Translations under genes and position numbers: made by a program
From: Cyclina sinensis
Taxonomy: Eukaryota; Mollusca; Bivalvia; Venerida; Veneridae
Length of the DNA stretch: 64,000 bases
Direction: 5' to 3'
Assembly: GCA_012932295.1 (NCBI GenBank)
Contig: JAAONU010000004.1
Span: forward strand, 11,966,630-12,030,629
The notes under the pieces: generated by a model
Told to the model about the DNA's origin: nothing
Seen by the model: the letters and a program-made list of their open reading frames with translations, nothing else
The model's database searches: none
Shown: positions 45,320 through 56,600 of the stretch, one piece after another
How positions within the stretch are numbered: the first letter of the stretch is position 1
How the letters are laid out: each line of letters opens with the position of its first letter

Positions 45320-46228
45320 ACAGAATTTTTTTTTGGAACAAGAAATGTATAGCATGACAAAAGAAGCGTTTGGCGTTTGATTCTGAACGGTTAATTTCAG
45401 TCGTTTATTTTTTCTTTGTTAATTTTACTTTGCCAGAAGACCTTCTCAACTCAGTAAATGATGGCATTTTCCTGTAAGCGTTTTCAATCTGTTTCCATGA
45501 AGGCGTATATTCATTCTCATGAAAAGGCACTCATAACAACTCATAATAACTTAACCTTACGTTTGCGAACTCGGTAAAGGCGGAAGGATTAAAAAAAGCG
45601 TACAATAACACATTTACATTAAATCATCACAACATAAACGTAGCAGAAAACGTCTCCTTTGAAATTATCCATTTTCAACGTCAATTAGTTGGCTGGCTTT
45701 TGTGATAATCTTGTTATTCAAGCTGCCGTTCTGAGCAAATACTATTTGACCCGAGTCTATATTTTAACCCCATCTCACACAAACTTTGGTTTTCATACAC
45801 ACCTGCACTTCAACGTCGTGCACCAGCTCCAAACTCTAAAAAAACAACACCACAAATGGATACTAATATGTGAATGATTAAAGAAATATTGAAATATTTG
45901 AATTGGGTTTGCAAAGGAAGACAACTCAGAAACTCTATAAACAAGACAAAACATTACCACTGAGAACAATGTAAATTAAAATAAAATGATATTAGAAAGT
46001 TGGTATTTTAATTTGTTAGTGAACAGTGAGAAAAATTATTGACCAAAAAAAAATACTTTTCTTGTCGCTTGGTTTATCTATTAAGTCCATCATTTCACGT
46101 AACTTGTATATCTCTTTTATAAAAACAATATGTCGCCATGAGTCAATGGGTCTAGAATATTTTTTTCTTCTCTTACATACAAGGCATATGGAAGAACAGA
46201 AAATATGGAAAAAAAATATCCCACATAC
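45320..46228. other. Spacer, possible lost exon near 45840
   Basis: On the minus strand a tttttttag acceptor at about 45838 is followed by a 33-base stretch to a GTGTGT donor (SLELVHDVEVQ). It could extend the neighbouring minus-strand transcript, but the phase does not fit the preceding exon. Otherwise nothing. Confidence 0.25.
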
Positions 46229-46346
46229 TTTCTAGCCAGAAAATGTCAGTATCCTTGCACATCTTGTCAACCTGTTTTGAAATCATGTCCTCGGGAACCT
46301 TTCTTGTGGTCACCTGCCATTCATCGAGGATACCCTCTGTTATTCT
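46229..46346 (-). CDS. Unassigned minus-strand exon (alternative exon of the secreted-peptide gene?)
   Basis: Acceptor tatgtttcag and donor GTATGT bound a phase-0 frame reading ITEGILDEWQVTTRKVPEDM and on to KDTDIFWLE. The charged composition and clean splice sites argue for a real exon. It lies about 370 bases beyond the stop of the small secreted-peptide gene on the same strand. It could be an alternative exon used when the stop-containing end of exon 3 is spliced out, or part of another gene. No family recognised. Confidence 0.5.
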
Positions 46347-46663
46347 CTGAAACATAAAAAAATCTCTAACGAATCGAAAGAAACCAACAGAAAATGATAA
46401 AACTAATATCTGAGAGGAAATAGTAAACACTATCTGAAAGATGACACTACTTTTAGAAAATGTGAAGGCAGATGATATAACAAATTAAAAATAAATAAAT
46501 ATTACTCAACCATAATGATAGAAGGCAGAAAGAGCAATTTAATCAAGTTAGCATATATCATCGTCAAAATGACCATCATCAGCAGCAGCCGCAGAATCAG
46601 AAGCAGCAGCGTTTCTATTATCATAACTATTATTGTTGTTGTTAGACAGTTTAAATTCATGCT

Positions 46664-46690
46664 AGAGAGAGAGAGAGAGAGAGAGAGAGA
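46664..46690. repeat. (GA)n microsatellite
   Basis: About 13 GA units, just downstream of the stop of the minus-strand gene. Confidence 0.9.
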
Positions 46691-46718
46691 TGCTACAAAT
46701 TTAATCACCTACTTTAGG

Positions 46719-49700
46719 TTAAGCGACGTAGGCCTCTCCTTCTTCCATAGCTCTTTCATAACACGGACCCATTTCTCCTGTGTCTTCCTCCACAAACCGG
46801 TACACAACTAGCCTCTGAAAATTGACGAAATATCCATGAAAATAAACACAACTTATTCAAAATTACTAGCATAGAAGCGATAGGTACTAGAAAGAAAACA
46901 AACAGTTTGCACAAACCGCAAATTGTTTAGTATTAATGAGTTTCAGTATTCATCGTCAACAGACACATGTCATTTGAGCATTTTAACATTACAGGGTGAT
47001 ATATGAAAGATCTTCTGGCTACACACTGAGTATGAAAAAAATCCAAGTGTAATTTATATTTTTTTTAACTTTTCAACAAAACCTAGAAAACTAGTATTTC
47101 AATTAAGACTCATAAACAACACGCTCAAATAAAAGATCAAACAAGATAGATCATGTATTCATTTAACTTTAACCCTGCTTGTGATGGTTAGTTTTATTAC
47201 TGCGACCCAAACTCCGCGCACCGGTTGCGCTATGCTCAGTAACCACTGCCTTCACACGAATTACGTGATGATGGTCTTATCACATAATTATGGTGGCTGA
47301 TTTGTGCCATTCGTGTTTTCGTCCAGCGACCCCGCCAAGCGAAAAGTCGAGAATTAACAAGTTAAAATGGCGGGGGCGCGGAGCGAAAACACGCTAATTA
47401 GCGGGGGCGCGGGGCGAAAAGTCGAGATTTAATTGAAAAACGGCGGGGTCGCGAAGCGAAATATTTATTGTTATAGGGCGCTAATTAGCGTGTTGTTGTT
47501 CGCGCCCCGCCAAATTATTCTTAAAAACCTCTACTTTTCGCTCCGCGCCCCCGCTAATTAGCGTGTTTTCGCTCCGCGCCCCAGCCGTTTTTGTAATTAA
47601 AATCTCGTGTTTTCGCCCCGCGCCTCCGCTAATTAGCGTGTTTTCGCTCCGCACCCCCGCCGTTTTTTGTAGTTAAAATCTCGTCTTTCTGCTCCGCGCC
47701 CCCGCGCGGTTTTATTTATTTTCTAAACCTCGTTTGGCGCCGCCGCTAATTAGCGTGTTTTCGCCCCGCGCCCCCGCCGTTTTTTTTCTTAAATCTCGCT
47801 CCACGACCCCGCGGGGCGAAGTTTTATTTCTTAAATCTTGCCCCGCGCCCCCGCTAATTAGCGTGTTTTCGACCCGCGCCCCCGCCGTTTTATTTTTTAA
47901 ATCTCGCTCCGCGACCCCGCGGGGCGAAGTTTTATTTCTTAAAACTCGCCCCGCGCCCCCGCTCATTAGCATGTTTTCGCCACGCGACCCCGCCGTTTTA
48001 TTTCTTAAGATATGCTAGTTTACCAGAATGCATCCATGCCTGTGTTAACACACTATGTAAAACAAACTGCGCATGCCCTACAAAAAACCGGAAGACGAAA
48101 ATTAAGAAATAAAACTTCGTGCCGCGGGGTCGCGGGACAAGATTTAAGAAATAAAACGGCGCGGGTGCGGGGCGAGAACACGCTTACTAGCGGGGGCGCG
48201 GGGCGAGATTTAAGAAATAAAACTTCGCCCCGCGGTGGCGCCGAGCGAGATTTAAGAAATAAAACGGCGGGAACGCGGAGCGAAAACACGATAATTATCG
48301 GGGGCGCCAAACGATGTTTAATAAATGTATAAAACGGCGGGGGCGCAGAGCGAAAACACGCTAATTAGCGGGGGCGCGGGGCGAAAACACGAGATTTTAA
48401 TTACAAAAACGGCGGGGGCGCGGAGCGAAAACACGCTAATTAGCGGGGGCGCGGTGCGAAAAGTCGAGGTTTTTAAGAAAAATTTGGCGGGGCGCGGACA
48501 ACAACACGCTAATTAGCGCACTATACAATAAATATTTCGCTTCGCGACCTCGCCGTTTTACAATTAAATCTCGACTTTTCGCCCCGCGACCCCGCTAATT
48601 AGCGTGTTTTAACATTTTAATTCTCGACTTTTTGCTTGGCGGGGTCGCGGGGCGAAAACGCGAAATGGCACAAATCAGCCACCATACATGATTGTGTCAA
48701 GATGGCGGATACGCCAAAGAATTCGTTGAAAAATTGTTTTATCTGTGATAAACAGCGACACTATAATTTGAGCTCTGGTGTCAAGCCTGCCGATATGATT
48801 GGCAAAATTTCATTTCTGTTAAAAAAGAGCTTTAGTACAGTAGTGGTGCCAAACTGGTTACTTGAATGATTTCGTTTTCAAAAGAGGTCATATTGTTTTG
48901 AAATAAACGATGCGTTACAAAAAATTATTCTCATAATATTTATGCCTCCGAAATTATTTTTTATTTGAGTTCACATCTAACACCTTACAGTCTTGAAACA
49001 TAAGCAAAACCGTGTTTACTTTTATAAAAAAGAAATCTAAATTGAAAAAAATCATATCGTCAAAAATCTTGACGAAAATGTTGTGACGGCAGAGATCTAA
49101 TCCTGTAAGGGGAGATCACTGCGTGGGAGATTGACTGCGACCAGAACAAACTATGATAGTTGCGATCATTAGTTCTTCTTCTCGTGTTCTGTACTGCGCA
49201 CTATTCCATAATAAAGTATTCCATGAATACCCCTATGAAATAGAAATGGGCCTGTCCAAATAGTTATATGGACTTGTTCATTTCACAAATTAAAAAGGCT
49301 AACCCTCGACTTACGTTTGCAAAGTCATACACGATCTCCTCTTTGTCAGGAACACAGATTGCAACGTCATCTTCTTTCCTCGGAACCTGTAACATTAGAT
49401 TTTTTTTAAACTTCTAAATGCATAAAATGCTCGATTTTATCGGAGTTAACGATACTTATTTCCAAAATTCCAAATTTTATAATTGTTATCAAGGGCAATT
49501 ATTATGCATAATTCCATAACATGTATTTATTATATCGACGTTTATCAACTAAGTTATTATACTGACGTTTATCAACTAAGTTATTAAATCGACGTTTAAC
49601 GGCTTAGTTATTATATCGACGTTTATCAACTAAGTTATTATATCGACGTTTATCGGCTAAGTTATTATATCGACGTTTATCAGCTAAGTTCATTTATATG

Positions 49701-50066
49701 ATTAACTTTATAACCTTATTACTGACATGATGATCAAAAAATATATCGCTTAGTATTACTGCGGAGAACAGAGCTTTAATTTTACTAATTGTCACATTAT
49801 ATATTTTAAACTTTCAAGTACAGGCTGAAAACCAGGGAAAAAGTATCGAGGAGAAACGATTACAGGTTTCAGGAACATTTTTCCCACACGACGTTAAATA
49901 AATAACTAAATCGAGGCAGAATGTTAAAATGATCTAAGTATTCTTTTTTTAATTGTAAAACACAAAGACAAAAGAAAACGACAATAAAAATACGAACTGT
50001 ACTTACACTCATAGCAGAGGTTGCCAAGACAACGAAACAAAGCATGACAACGGCTGTCCCAGGCAT
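46719..50066 (-). CDS. Small secreted peptide, three coding exons, about 75 residues
   Basis: Exons 50066-50007, 49386-49315 and 46814-46719, all phase 0, with GTAAGT donors and tttcag/ttacag acceptors. Exon 1 encodes a typical signal peptide, MPGTAVVMLCFVVLATSAMS, with a good start context (aaaATG) and a cttattctag-type acceptor just upstream that suggests a 5' untranslated exon. The mature part is acidic: VPRKEDDVAICVPDKEEIVY, then a third-exon segment LVVYRFVEEDTGEMGPCYER ending EGEAYVA and TAA. Two Cys are in the mature part. An ATTAAA follows the stop by about 15 bases (46705-46700, minus), supporting a transcript end. The second intron (46815-49314) contains a 1.4-kb foldback transposon. 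No family is recognised; it could be a secreted regulatory or defence peptide, which is speculation. Confidence 0.62.
47282..47289. repeat. Imperfect target site duplication, left copy
   Basis: acataatt, compared with acatgatt at 48686-48693 (7 of 8 match). Confidence 0.6.
47290..48685. mobile_element. GC-rich foldback element with CGCTAATTAGCG palindromes
   Basis: Two arms of about 700 bp (47290 to about 48008 and about 48100 to 48685) are inverted copies: atggtggctgatttgtgcc at the left recurs as ggcacaaatcagccaccat at the right, and similarity continues through the whole arm. The arms are built of repeating modules: gcgggggcgcggagcgaaaa, aagaaataaaac, and the perfect 12-bp palindrome CGCTAATTAGCG (ten exact copies, e.g. 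47391, 47479, 47552, 47628, 47744, 47852, 48359, 48434, 48508, 48593). A spacer of about 90 bases separates the arms. No transposase. Base composition contrasts sharply with its surroundings. A likely 8-bp duplication flanks it. Confidence 0.92.
48686..48693. repeat. Imperfect target site duplication, right copy
   Basis: acatgatt, directly after the right arm of the foldback element. Confidence 0.6.
48702..48869 (+). CDS. Short open frame, possible first exon, unknown
   Basis: A strong start context (gtcaagATGGCG) opens 55 codons reading MADTPKNSLKNCFICDKQ and on to FSTVVVPNWLLE, then TGA. The CFICDK pair of Cys hints at a zinc-binding N-terminus. It starts 17 bases after the right end of the foldback element and lies antisense to the intron of the secreted-peptide gene. 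It may be a complete small protein, a truncated first exon, or chance. Confidence 0.35.
   Translation: MADTPKNSLKNCFICDKQRHYNLSSGVKPADMIGKISFLLKKSFSTVVVPNWLLE
49534..49695. repeat. 27-bp minisatellite, six units
   Basis: The unit cgacgtttatcaactaagtt plus attatat has copies anchored at gacg 49537, 49564, 49591, 49618, 49645 and 49672. Located in the first intron-side spacer of the secreted-peptide gene. Confidence 0.93.
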
Positions 50067-50119
50067 TTTAACTAAATTATCTAGAATAATGAAAATTATA
50101 TATATGAATTTAATCAATT

Positions 50120-52270
50120 GCTGACAGTAAATTCCTTCAGGTCATAGAAAAAGTATTATTAAACAGTTGTTTTATGTATAAATTAAACTAAAACACTATG
50201 TTTTGTACGAAAGGAAATCTTAAAATCAAAAATTAAAGCTAAATAAATACCTGTATAAAATACTGAAGATTCAATGTTACAAACTCGAACTTAAAGACAC
50301 AAATAAAGCGCTTTACACTGAATTTTGTTTTTGGGCCTTATAACTTTATTATATACTTTCTTAACCCGGATATTGGGGAGGTTGGGTGGCGGTTTACGTG
50401 CAGTTTAAAGAGACATGCTTAAAAACAACAACGATAACTGCATTTCGACGTGATAATTTTAGCATATGTCGTTGGTTTCTTTATGAGAAAAAAAGTTTTA
50501 TTCTGAGTAAACAAAAAAGTTTTGATACAAGTTTTCTTGTACCAAATCGAAATTCTGAAAGCGGAAGAGAAAGATAACAGCGAATAAGATGACGATGATT
50601 TAGTTACCTGATTTTACGTGCGTACTGATACCTGCATAAAATGTAAACAGATTTATTTGTACGAAAACTGTGACACTCAACACGGGCAAAAAGAAAGCTA
50701 TTTTTATCGTAGTGTCGTAGTACTGTCTGTAAAAAAGCATTATTAGCAAAGACAATATTGCATTTTATAATTTGGAATTATTTATCATTTCAAACTATCA
50801 AAATATGCAATTACAAATATTACATGGAAATCAAGTGTTTTAGTCAGAAAAAATTGTTGAATAGCGTGTTTTACATACGTCTCAACATGAATGAGTTATT
50901 GTCTCTGAAGCTCAAAACAAATCTTAGAATAGCCTTTCTCCATTCCTGCGGAACTATAAGAATTGAACATATTGGACATGTGAATGAATTACAACTATAT
51001 TCTAAAGTTTACATAAGTGATGATAGTGACCTTGAAAACAAAGTATATCAATTTACACTGATTTATACTTAAATGTTGTCAATCCTTTTCTTAATAAGTG
51101 GTTAGAGCGTCGAACTCCCGATCCGGAGGTCGCTATATTTTTCATTTTTCATCCACATAAGAATTGAAATAAATTTTTGTTTCTAATTTATATAATTTCT
51201 TAAATGTTCTCAGCATTAATGTTGACCGTCATGCATCTTGTCATTTGACTAATAATATAACTTACATAGGTCTGACCACTTCTGATCGTTAATCGTCCAA
51301 GTTCCAGCTTGGTACACAATTTTATGGGATTTTAACCTACCGTCGAAATTTGTATAACAAAGCAATTGTTCACGAAATCATTGGCGGATTTGATACATTG
51401 TCGCACTATTGTTGCTAAATATGAGTATATATGCTAACTACAGTAGTAGTTTGTTACGTTATTTGTCATGCAGATGTTTTAATCTTTATAAAAAAAAGTA
51501 TATGTGAAACTAGTTCAAGTGAATTTCAGTGAAAAATTGAGGTAAAACAGTGATAAAATAAATCTTTAAGGAGTTCACATGTACTCATTTTATGCACTAT
51601 TGTGAAATCTATCTTTAAATAACATTCTGCAAAATAACAAATTTAATTACAGTTTCGGCTTATCAGAGGAAGATTAACTTTGTCAGTTATCTTGCAAAAG
51701 ATACAATCTAGATGCAGTATCAGTGATAAATCCATGATGAGGGTTTCCAAATCAGATTACATGTAACAATATAACGGGTAAACATTTTAAGTAGTGACTA
51801 TCCCCCCTTCCACTAAACTCAATATCGCAGTAATACGGTCTCGTTTTGAATATCTTTTTTTGTTCTTTTTTATAAAGGGTTCTGTTAGACCACATTCGTA
51901 ACAAATCACATTTGTAACAGAATTTTGTGAATGTGGTGTAGAAGCACATATGCAATAGGTAGAGTTATTGACTGACAGTGTTCAATTAGTTGATAGTAAT
52001 AGGAACATCATTATATATCTCCCTTATTTTGATCAACATCGTCGTTATCACTTCTACAAATACGTGCTAGTACTCGGCTAGCTGAATCGTACAAATGTAT
52101 TCTGTTGACAGGGTCGCAGGTTCAAGTCCGGATGGTTACAAATCCTTGCAAATATATTTCTTTCGCCATCCACAGCTGTTTTAAGTGTTACCATGAAGTT
52201 GGCATGCACTGGGATCCATTAGGTACGAGGGCGGATCTGTTGGCGGGGTATGTGTATATCAAACTTATAT
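50120..52270. other. Spacer with tRNA-like repeat scraps
   Basis: At 51100-51135 gtggttagagcgtcgaactc and gatccggaggtcg look like the head of a tRNA-derived SINE; at 52108-52130 gggtcgcaggttcaagtccg looks like a B-box region of another. Open frames at 50386-50577 and 50758-51072 show no splice context or family motif. Confidence 0.4.
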
Positions 52271-52279
52271 ACATATATA

Positions 52280-52281
<2 letters not shown>

Positions 52282-52344
<63 letters not shown>
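52282..52344. repeat. (TA)n microsatellite
   Basis: About 30 TA units, interrupted by the adjacent Tc1-like insertion; TA units resume on the other side at 53593-53607. Confidence 0.95.
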
Positions 52345-52346
<2 letters not shown>

Positions 52347-52355
52347 ATAAATATA

Positions 52356-53594
52356 TACTGAGTGACAATAAAAACGCAACCCTAAAGTTTACATAAATAA
52401 AATTTATTTCAATACAATGACACAGAAAGTTTATTTCATAGCTAGAATTGATAGTTAATTCACTAATAAACACTTAAACATTCTGCAAAGCTTTTTCGAG
52501 CTGACGAATAGTCATAGGCACTTGTTGGCGTCTTCTCACAGCTTGTCCGAGTTGATCCCATAAGTGTTCTATCGGGCTTAAATCGGGTGAAAAGGCTGGC
52601 CAGGGAAGTGTTTGAACATTATTGGCATTCAAGAAGTCACGTGTAATTCGAGCAGAATGGGCACGGGCATTGTCCTGTTGAAAAAGTTGAAGGTCTTGAT
52701 ATGCAGCAAGGACTTCATCAATGTAGCGTTGAGCCGTTAAGCGCCATTAATAACCACGAGTGGTGTCTGATAGTTCATTGACACGCCACCCCACACCATG
52801 ACACTTCCGCCACCCCATCGGTCGGTCTCTTGTACACATGGATCAACATAAAGTTCGCATCGACGTCTCCAAACACGTGTGCGGCCGTCACTATGACGTA
52901 AGTGGAAACGTGACTCGTCAGACCACAATACAGATTCCCATTGTCTGTGTGCCCATCTTTGACATAGCTGAGTCCACGCAAGGCGATTCCGACGTCTTTG
53001 CGGCGTAAGAATGTTTCCTTGAAACGGTCGTCTAACAATTCTGCCCGTGACGACGTAGACGACGTTGGACTGTATTCGGTGATATTCGCCTTCCGTGTAC
53101 TCCTATAGTCTCGTGTGATGTTTGGACGGCAGTAGGTTCTGCAAACGAATGTAGCGATCTTGCTGGGGTGTTGTCACTCGTTCTCTCCCTGGGCGAGGTC
53201 TGTCGTTTACTGAGCCGGTCTGCTGCTGCCGCTGGGCCAAACGACTGATTGTCGACGCAGAGCAGTTCATCCTACGGGCAATTTCACGCCGAGGCATACT
53301 TCCCTGGATCATGCCCGAAACCTGGTGTCGTTGCTTGTCAGAAAGTCGGGCCATAATGACACTTGTTAGTGTCCAATTTTTAAACGTGCAATGGGATTTT
53401 TAAAGACGTTAGTTAAGGTTACAAATTCGACTTGTTTTGAAATCAGTCATGCATGTCTTCGTGCCAAAGCAAAATTTTTGTGCTTTATAGTGGACCAACG
53501 ACGGACGGCATCAGTTTATCTTATCAGTACGCTGATTATGTCGTTTCAATATATATATATATACTTAGGGTTGCGTTTTTATTGTCACTCAGTA
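52356..53594 (-). mobile_element. Tc1-like DNA transposon inserted in a TA repeat
   Basis: Inverted ends: ctgagtgacaataaaaacgc (with aaccctaa) at 52358-52385 and its exact complement at 53565-53592, both followed by TA. A transposase gene lies on the minus strand. The target was a TA microsatellite, fitting TA specificity. A 39-bp duplication straddles the right end. Confidence 0.9.
52480..53354 (-). pseudogene. Tc1-like DD34E transposase, frameshifted
   Basis: MARLSDKQRHQVSGMIQGSM with an HTH (REIARRMNCSASTISRLAQR) is open from 53354 to 53103. The middle part is broken. From 52928 WSDESRFHLRHSDGRTRVW and GGSVMVWGGVS appear. After a stop at about 52739 another frame continues LTAQRYIDEVL, LFQQDNARAHSA and FSPDLSPIEHLWDQLG. 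All three acidic positions (WSDE, QQDN, PIEH) are present, with 34 residues between the last two, but in different frames. Confidence 0.87.
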
Positions 53595-53659
53595 TATATA
53601 TATATATAAAATAGAAATTATCAGTTTATCTTATCAGTACGCTGATTACGTCGTTTCAA
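53511..53659. repeat. 39-bp direct duplication around the right end of the Tc1-like element
   Basis: tcagtttatcttatcagtac with gctgatta(t/c)gtcgtttcaa occurs at 53511-53549 (inside the element) and 53621-53659 (outside). The two copies differ at one base. Each is preceded or followed by TA repeats. Confidence 0.9.
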
Positions 53660-54280
53660 GCAGAAATACTTTGTTGGATATACCAGTCAGGTTTCGAAAT
53701 CAAGGCGTAGTTATAAAAAGGTAGGTTTCAAATTGTCTTATCAACAATTTATTTCATTAATAAGACTATTCTGTTGATCATGATTTGACATGAAATAGTA
53801 AAGAAGATGTAATACTGTTGATTTAGATCTTTGGACAACACATCCGCTTATATTTTGTTACTAGCTAGCTGTCATCCTTTTATGAGCTGAAAACTGGCCA
53901 AGAAAACCTTCTGTGCATGAATTATGAGTCCTTTTATCTCAAACACTTAAAAGCTACGACGTCAGCGAAAATACTTGATTTTCGCCTGATACAGCAGCAG
54001 TATTAATTAAAAAAAAATGGCATTGACTAAGTTACCTGTGATGCAAAAATTAATGTTATTCAAATGTTAAAGTTACAAGAGCTTACGTTAACAAGTATTG
54101 TTGACGTCACTGATGTTGATAAAGCATCCTAACATATTTAGTTTAGTTTAAATTTATTCTGCTCTTAGCCGACAGATAGATAACGATCAAACCAATGTAA
54201 ACCAATGCTTTATTTTACATCGATTTGGAAGTAATTGCAATAGTTTATATTATTCCGACTCAATGACGACTTCCTGGGTT
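53660..54280. other. Spacer, nothing recognised
   Basis: AT-rich without gene or repeat signal. Confidence 0.5.
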
Positions 54281-54284
54281 CAAA

Positions 54285-54405
54285 CTAGTTCTCAGTGAAG
54301 AATGCGGAAAGTAACGATAGACTATCACTCCTAAAGAAATTCGAACCAGCGACCTCCGAATCGGGAGGCCAGCGCTCTAACCCCTCACCAACTGCTCCTT
54401 CTATC
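54285..54405 (-). mobile_element. tRNA-derived SINE fragment
   Basis: On the minus strand: ggttagagcgctggcctccc (A-box side), cgattcggagg, and gctggttcgaatttctt (B box). No clear duplication or tail, so boundaries are rough. Confidence 0.6.
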
Positions 54406-54409
54406 AGCT

Positions 54410-56290
54410 TTATTTTGACTTACTTGAAGTATTGTCAACGACTAAGACCTTACCAACCTCCAGTTTTTATGGTAATTGTCTAGTGATACAGAAACCGACA
54501 TTTACACCAAATCTAGTCAGAAAGGTACACGTACATGATAGCTCAGAGGCATATTCAAAAGTAAAGAGCTTTTCAGTTCCTTCAGAAAATGTAAATATGA
54601 ATGATATATATTTGAACGAATCAATATCAATACTCATATTATGTAAGCTTATAAGGGCAAACAATTCTTCGCATGAAGTTATTAAATGTTATCTCTAAAA
54701 CTAAATTTTTTTCCGGTTTCGCCATATCCTTCAGAGAAAAAGATCAGGTTTTCGTCTCAACACACTTGCATTGCAAAAATATAAGCTGATGCGGAATCAC
54801 TTCTTGCCGTTAAAGCCTTTTGTTTCCTAGATGTGCATGATCATTGTACTCATAGCCAAATTTCAACAAACTTTGACCTTTTTTGAACGATTTGCAGTAT
54901 CAGTGGGAAAATGTTGCCAACAATTAAAACTATGTTTAGTATTCCTAACCTAGCGGGCTGAACGATGATTAAAAATCATAATAAAGTTTCAAAGGATTGC
55001 ATTTGTTGACAACGGAAATTCAAGACTGTATGGAAACGTTTTCCACTTGAAAGGGAGTAAGATTTTTTGTCGTGATCGCGGAATATTTGAACAGCTTTAC
55101 GTAAAAATAATATCGATTTGCTTATTTGTTAATTTGGAAATTTTCATGGTAAACCATTGACAAAAACAAAGTTAAGATAACAAAGGTTTTACTGGTATCT
55201 TCAAAGGTACTGGGAAGAAAACAAGGACTCTATAGGTATATGTAGATGAAAAGCACAACATTTAACTAATTGTCACACTCTGTGAACACAAAAAAGGTCA
55301 ACAATTGTGTTTTCACTCCGAGCCTCTTTCTAAGCCTGTAAACCTAATATTAACATTCATATGCATCATCAAACCTCATGCATACTAGTGCTTAATATTA
55401 CACTTTCAAAAACACTTTACTTCAAAGCTCACTTCCAAACGGTTTATAGGCTATCTGAACTAAACCTGCAACTCCATGTTATGATTTTGAGTTAAGATAC
55501 GTAGTAATTTAGTCACGAAGGCTGTAGGGCGTTATTTCGAGTTGTGCTTATTTGCTGTAGATAATACATTTTTCAAGATACATGTAAAAGCCTTTAAAAG
55601 AGTATTTTTGAAATTGTAATTTAGAACAAATTGTAAGATTTCTTGTTTAAATGTCTTTTAACTGCTTCGTGTGTGTTTTACTATAAGTCGCTGGTGTTTG
55701 TGTGTGTGTGTGGGGGGGGGGGGGGGGGGGGAGGGGGAGGGAAAGGGTGGTGATAGTGACAACGTGATGGCAGTAAATCTTATTTTACTTTTAAACACCA
55801 TTTTCAAAAAATTATGTTAAAGGTAAAGCCTTTTTGCTCATGACTTTTCTATAAAGTCTGCAATATCTTAAAAGCTTTACTATTATCATGTTGATTAAAT
55901 TATCTTAACTGTTGTTTTTTCTATATTGCACGCGCTATATTAGTCTTATTACTGCTAGTAAGATAATTACAACAGACCGCCATTCGGATAAAATTTATAG
56001 CTCATACATTATATTTTAGGAAAATAACATATCTCGGGTGAATTTCTTTTATTTTTTTTATCAAATTTACAGCAGCTACGCAAATTTAACACTGCAAAAG
56101 CAAACAAAATTAGAAGAAGAAGAAACGTGTCAGAGGTGCGTAAGCTATTAAATATACGTATTAACTCATGGTTTTCGATACAGATTCAAAACATTCTGTA
56201 AAATTTGAAGAAGATGCTAATAAAGATCTAGATTAAATTACTCTCAGGACAATATGCATGTTTTTTCTTTAATGGAACCACAATCCATTT
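54410..56290. other. Spacer with a 20-base poly-G tract
   Basis: The only notable structure is tg repeats leading into G20 at 55712-55731, then gaggggaggg, a strong candidate for G-quadruplex formation. The open frame at 54432-54698 has no supporting context. Confidence 0.5.
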
Positions 56291-56319
56291 CAGATAGTTC
56301 CAATCTGAGAGGGATAAAC

Positions 56320-56600
56320 ATGACAGAAGGAAGCACTACAGATAATTCAACACACACTATGGCACAATACCAATTCAAGTTCTGCCTATTTCTGGAGAGT
56401 GATTCAGGCAAGAACTGTAGAACTGGGGACTTCACTTCACTGCCACTGTCGATTAAAAATGCTTTTTTGAACATGACTTATGACTTTCAAACTAATCCGG
56501 GAAACACTAATCCGGAAAACACAGCATATACCTACCTAGTAACAGTGTCAACTTTAGTGCTTTTCTGTTTGGTCGTCATAGTTGCTTATTCACTTCGCAG
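56320..56600 (+). CDS. Single-pass membrane protein, first coding exon
   Basis: After a good acceptor (aatccatttcag, ending 56293), an ATG in favourable context (aaacATGA) opens about 93 codons ending at a cgcag/gtaaga donor. The N-terminal part has N-glycosylation sequons (NST, and NMT at about residue 51) and two Cys. It is followed by a hydrophobic segment, YLVTVSTLVLFCLVVIVAY, and then SLRR, a positive stop-transfer. Predicted topology is N-terminus outside. The next exon was not identified. The size and layout recall small accessory membrane subunits, but no family can be named. The frame is also open upstream to an ATG at 56254. Confidence 0.5.

Noticed and set aside
47712..48516. Pro/Arg- and Gly-rich open frames on both strands
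   Set aside because: They lie in the GC-rich inverted arms; mirrored frames on both strands show they are repeat by-products.
50758..51072. 104-codon open frame
   Set aside because: AT-rich composition, no family motif, no supporting splice sites, ends near a SINE fragment.
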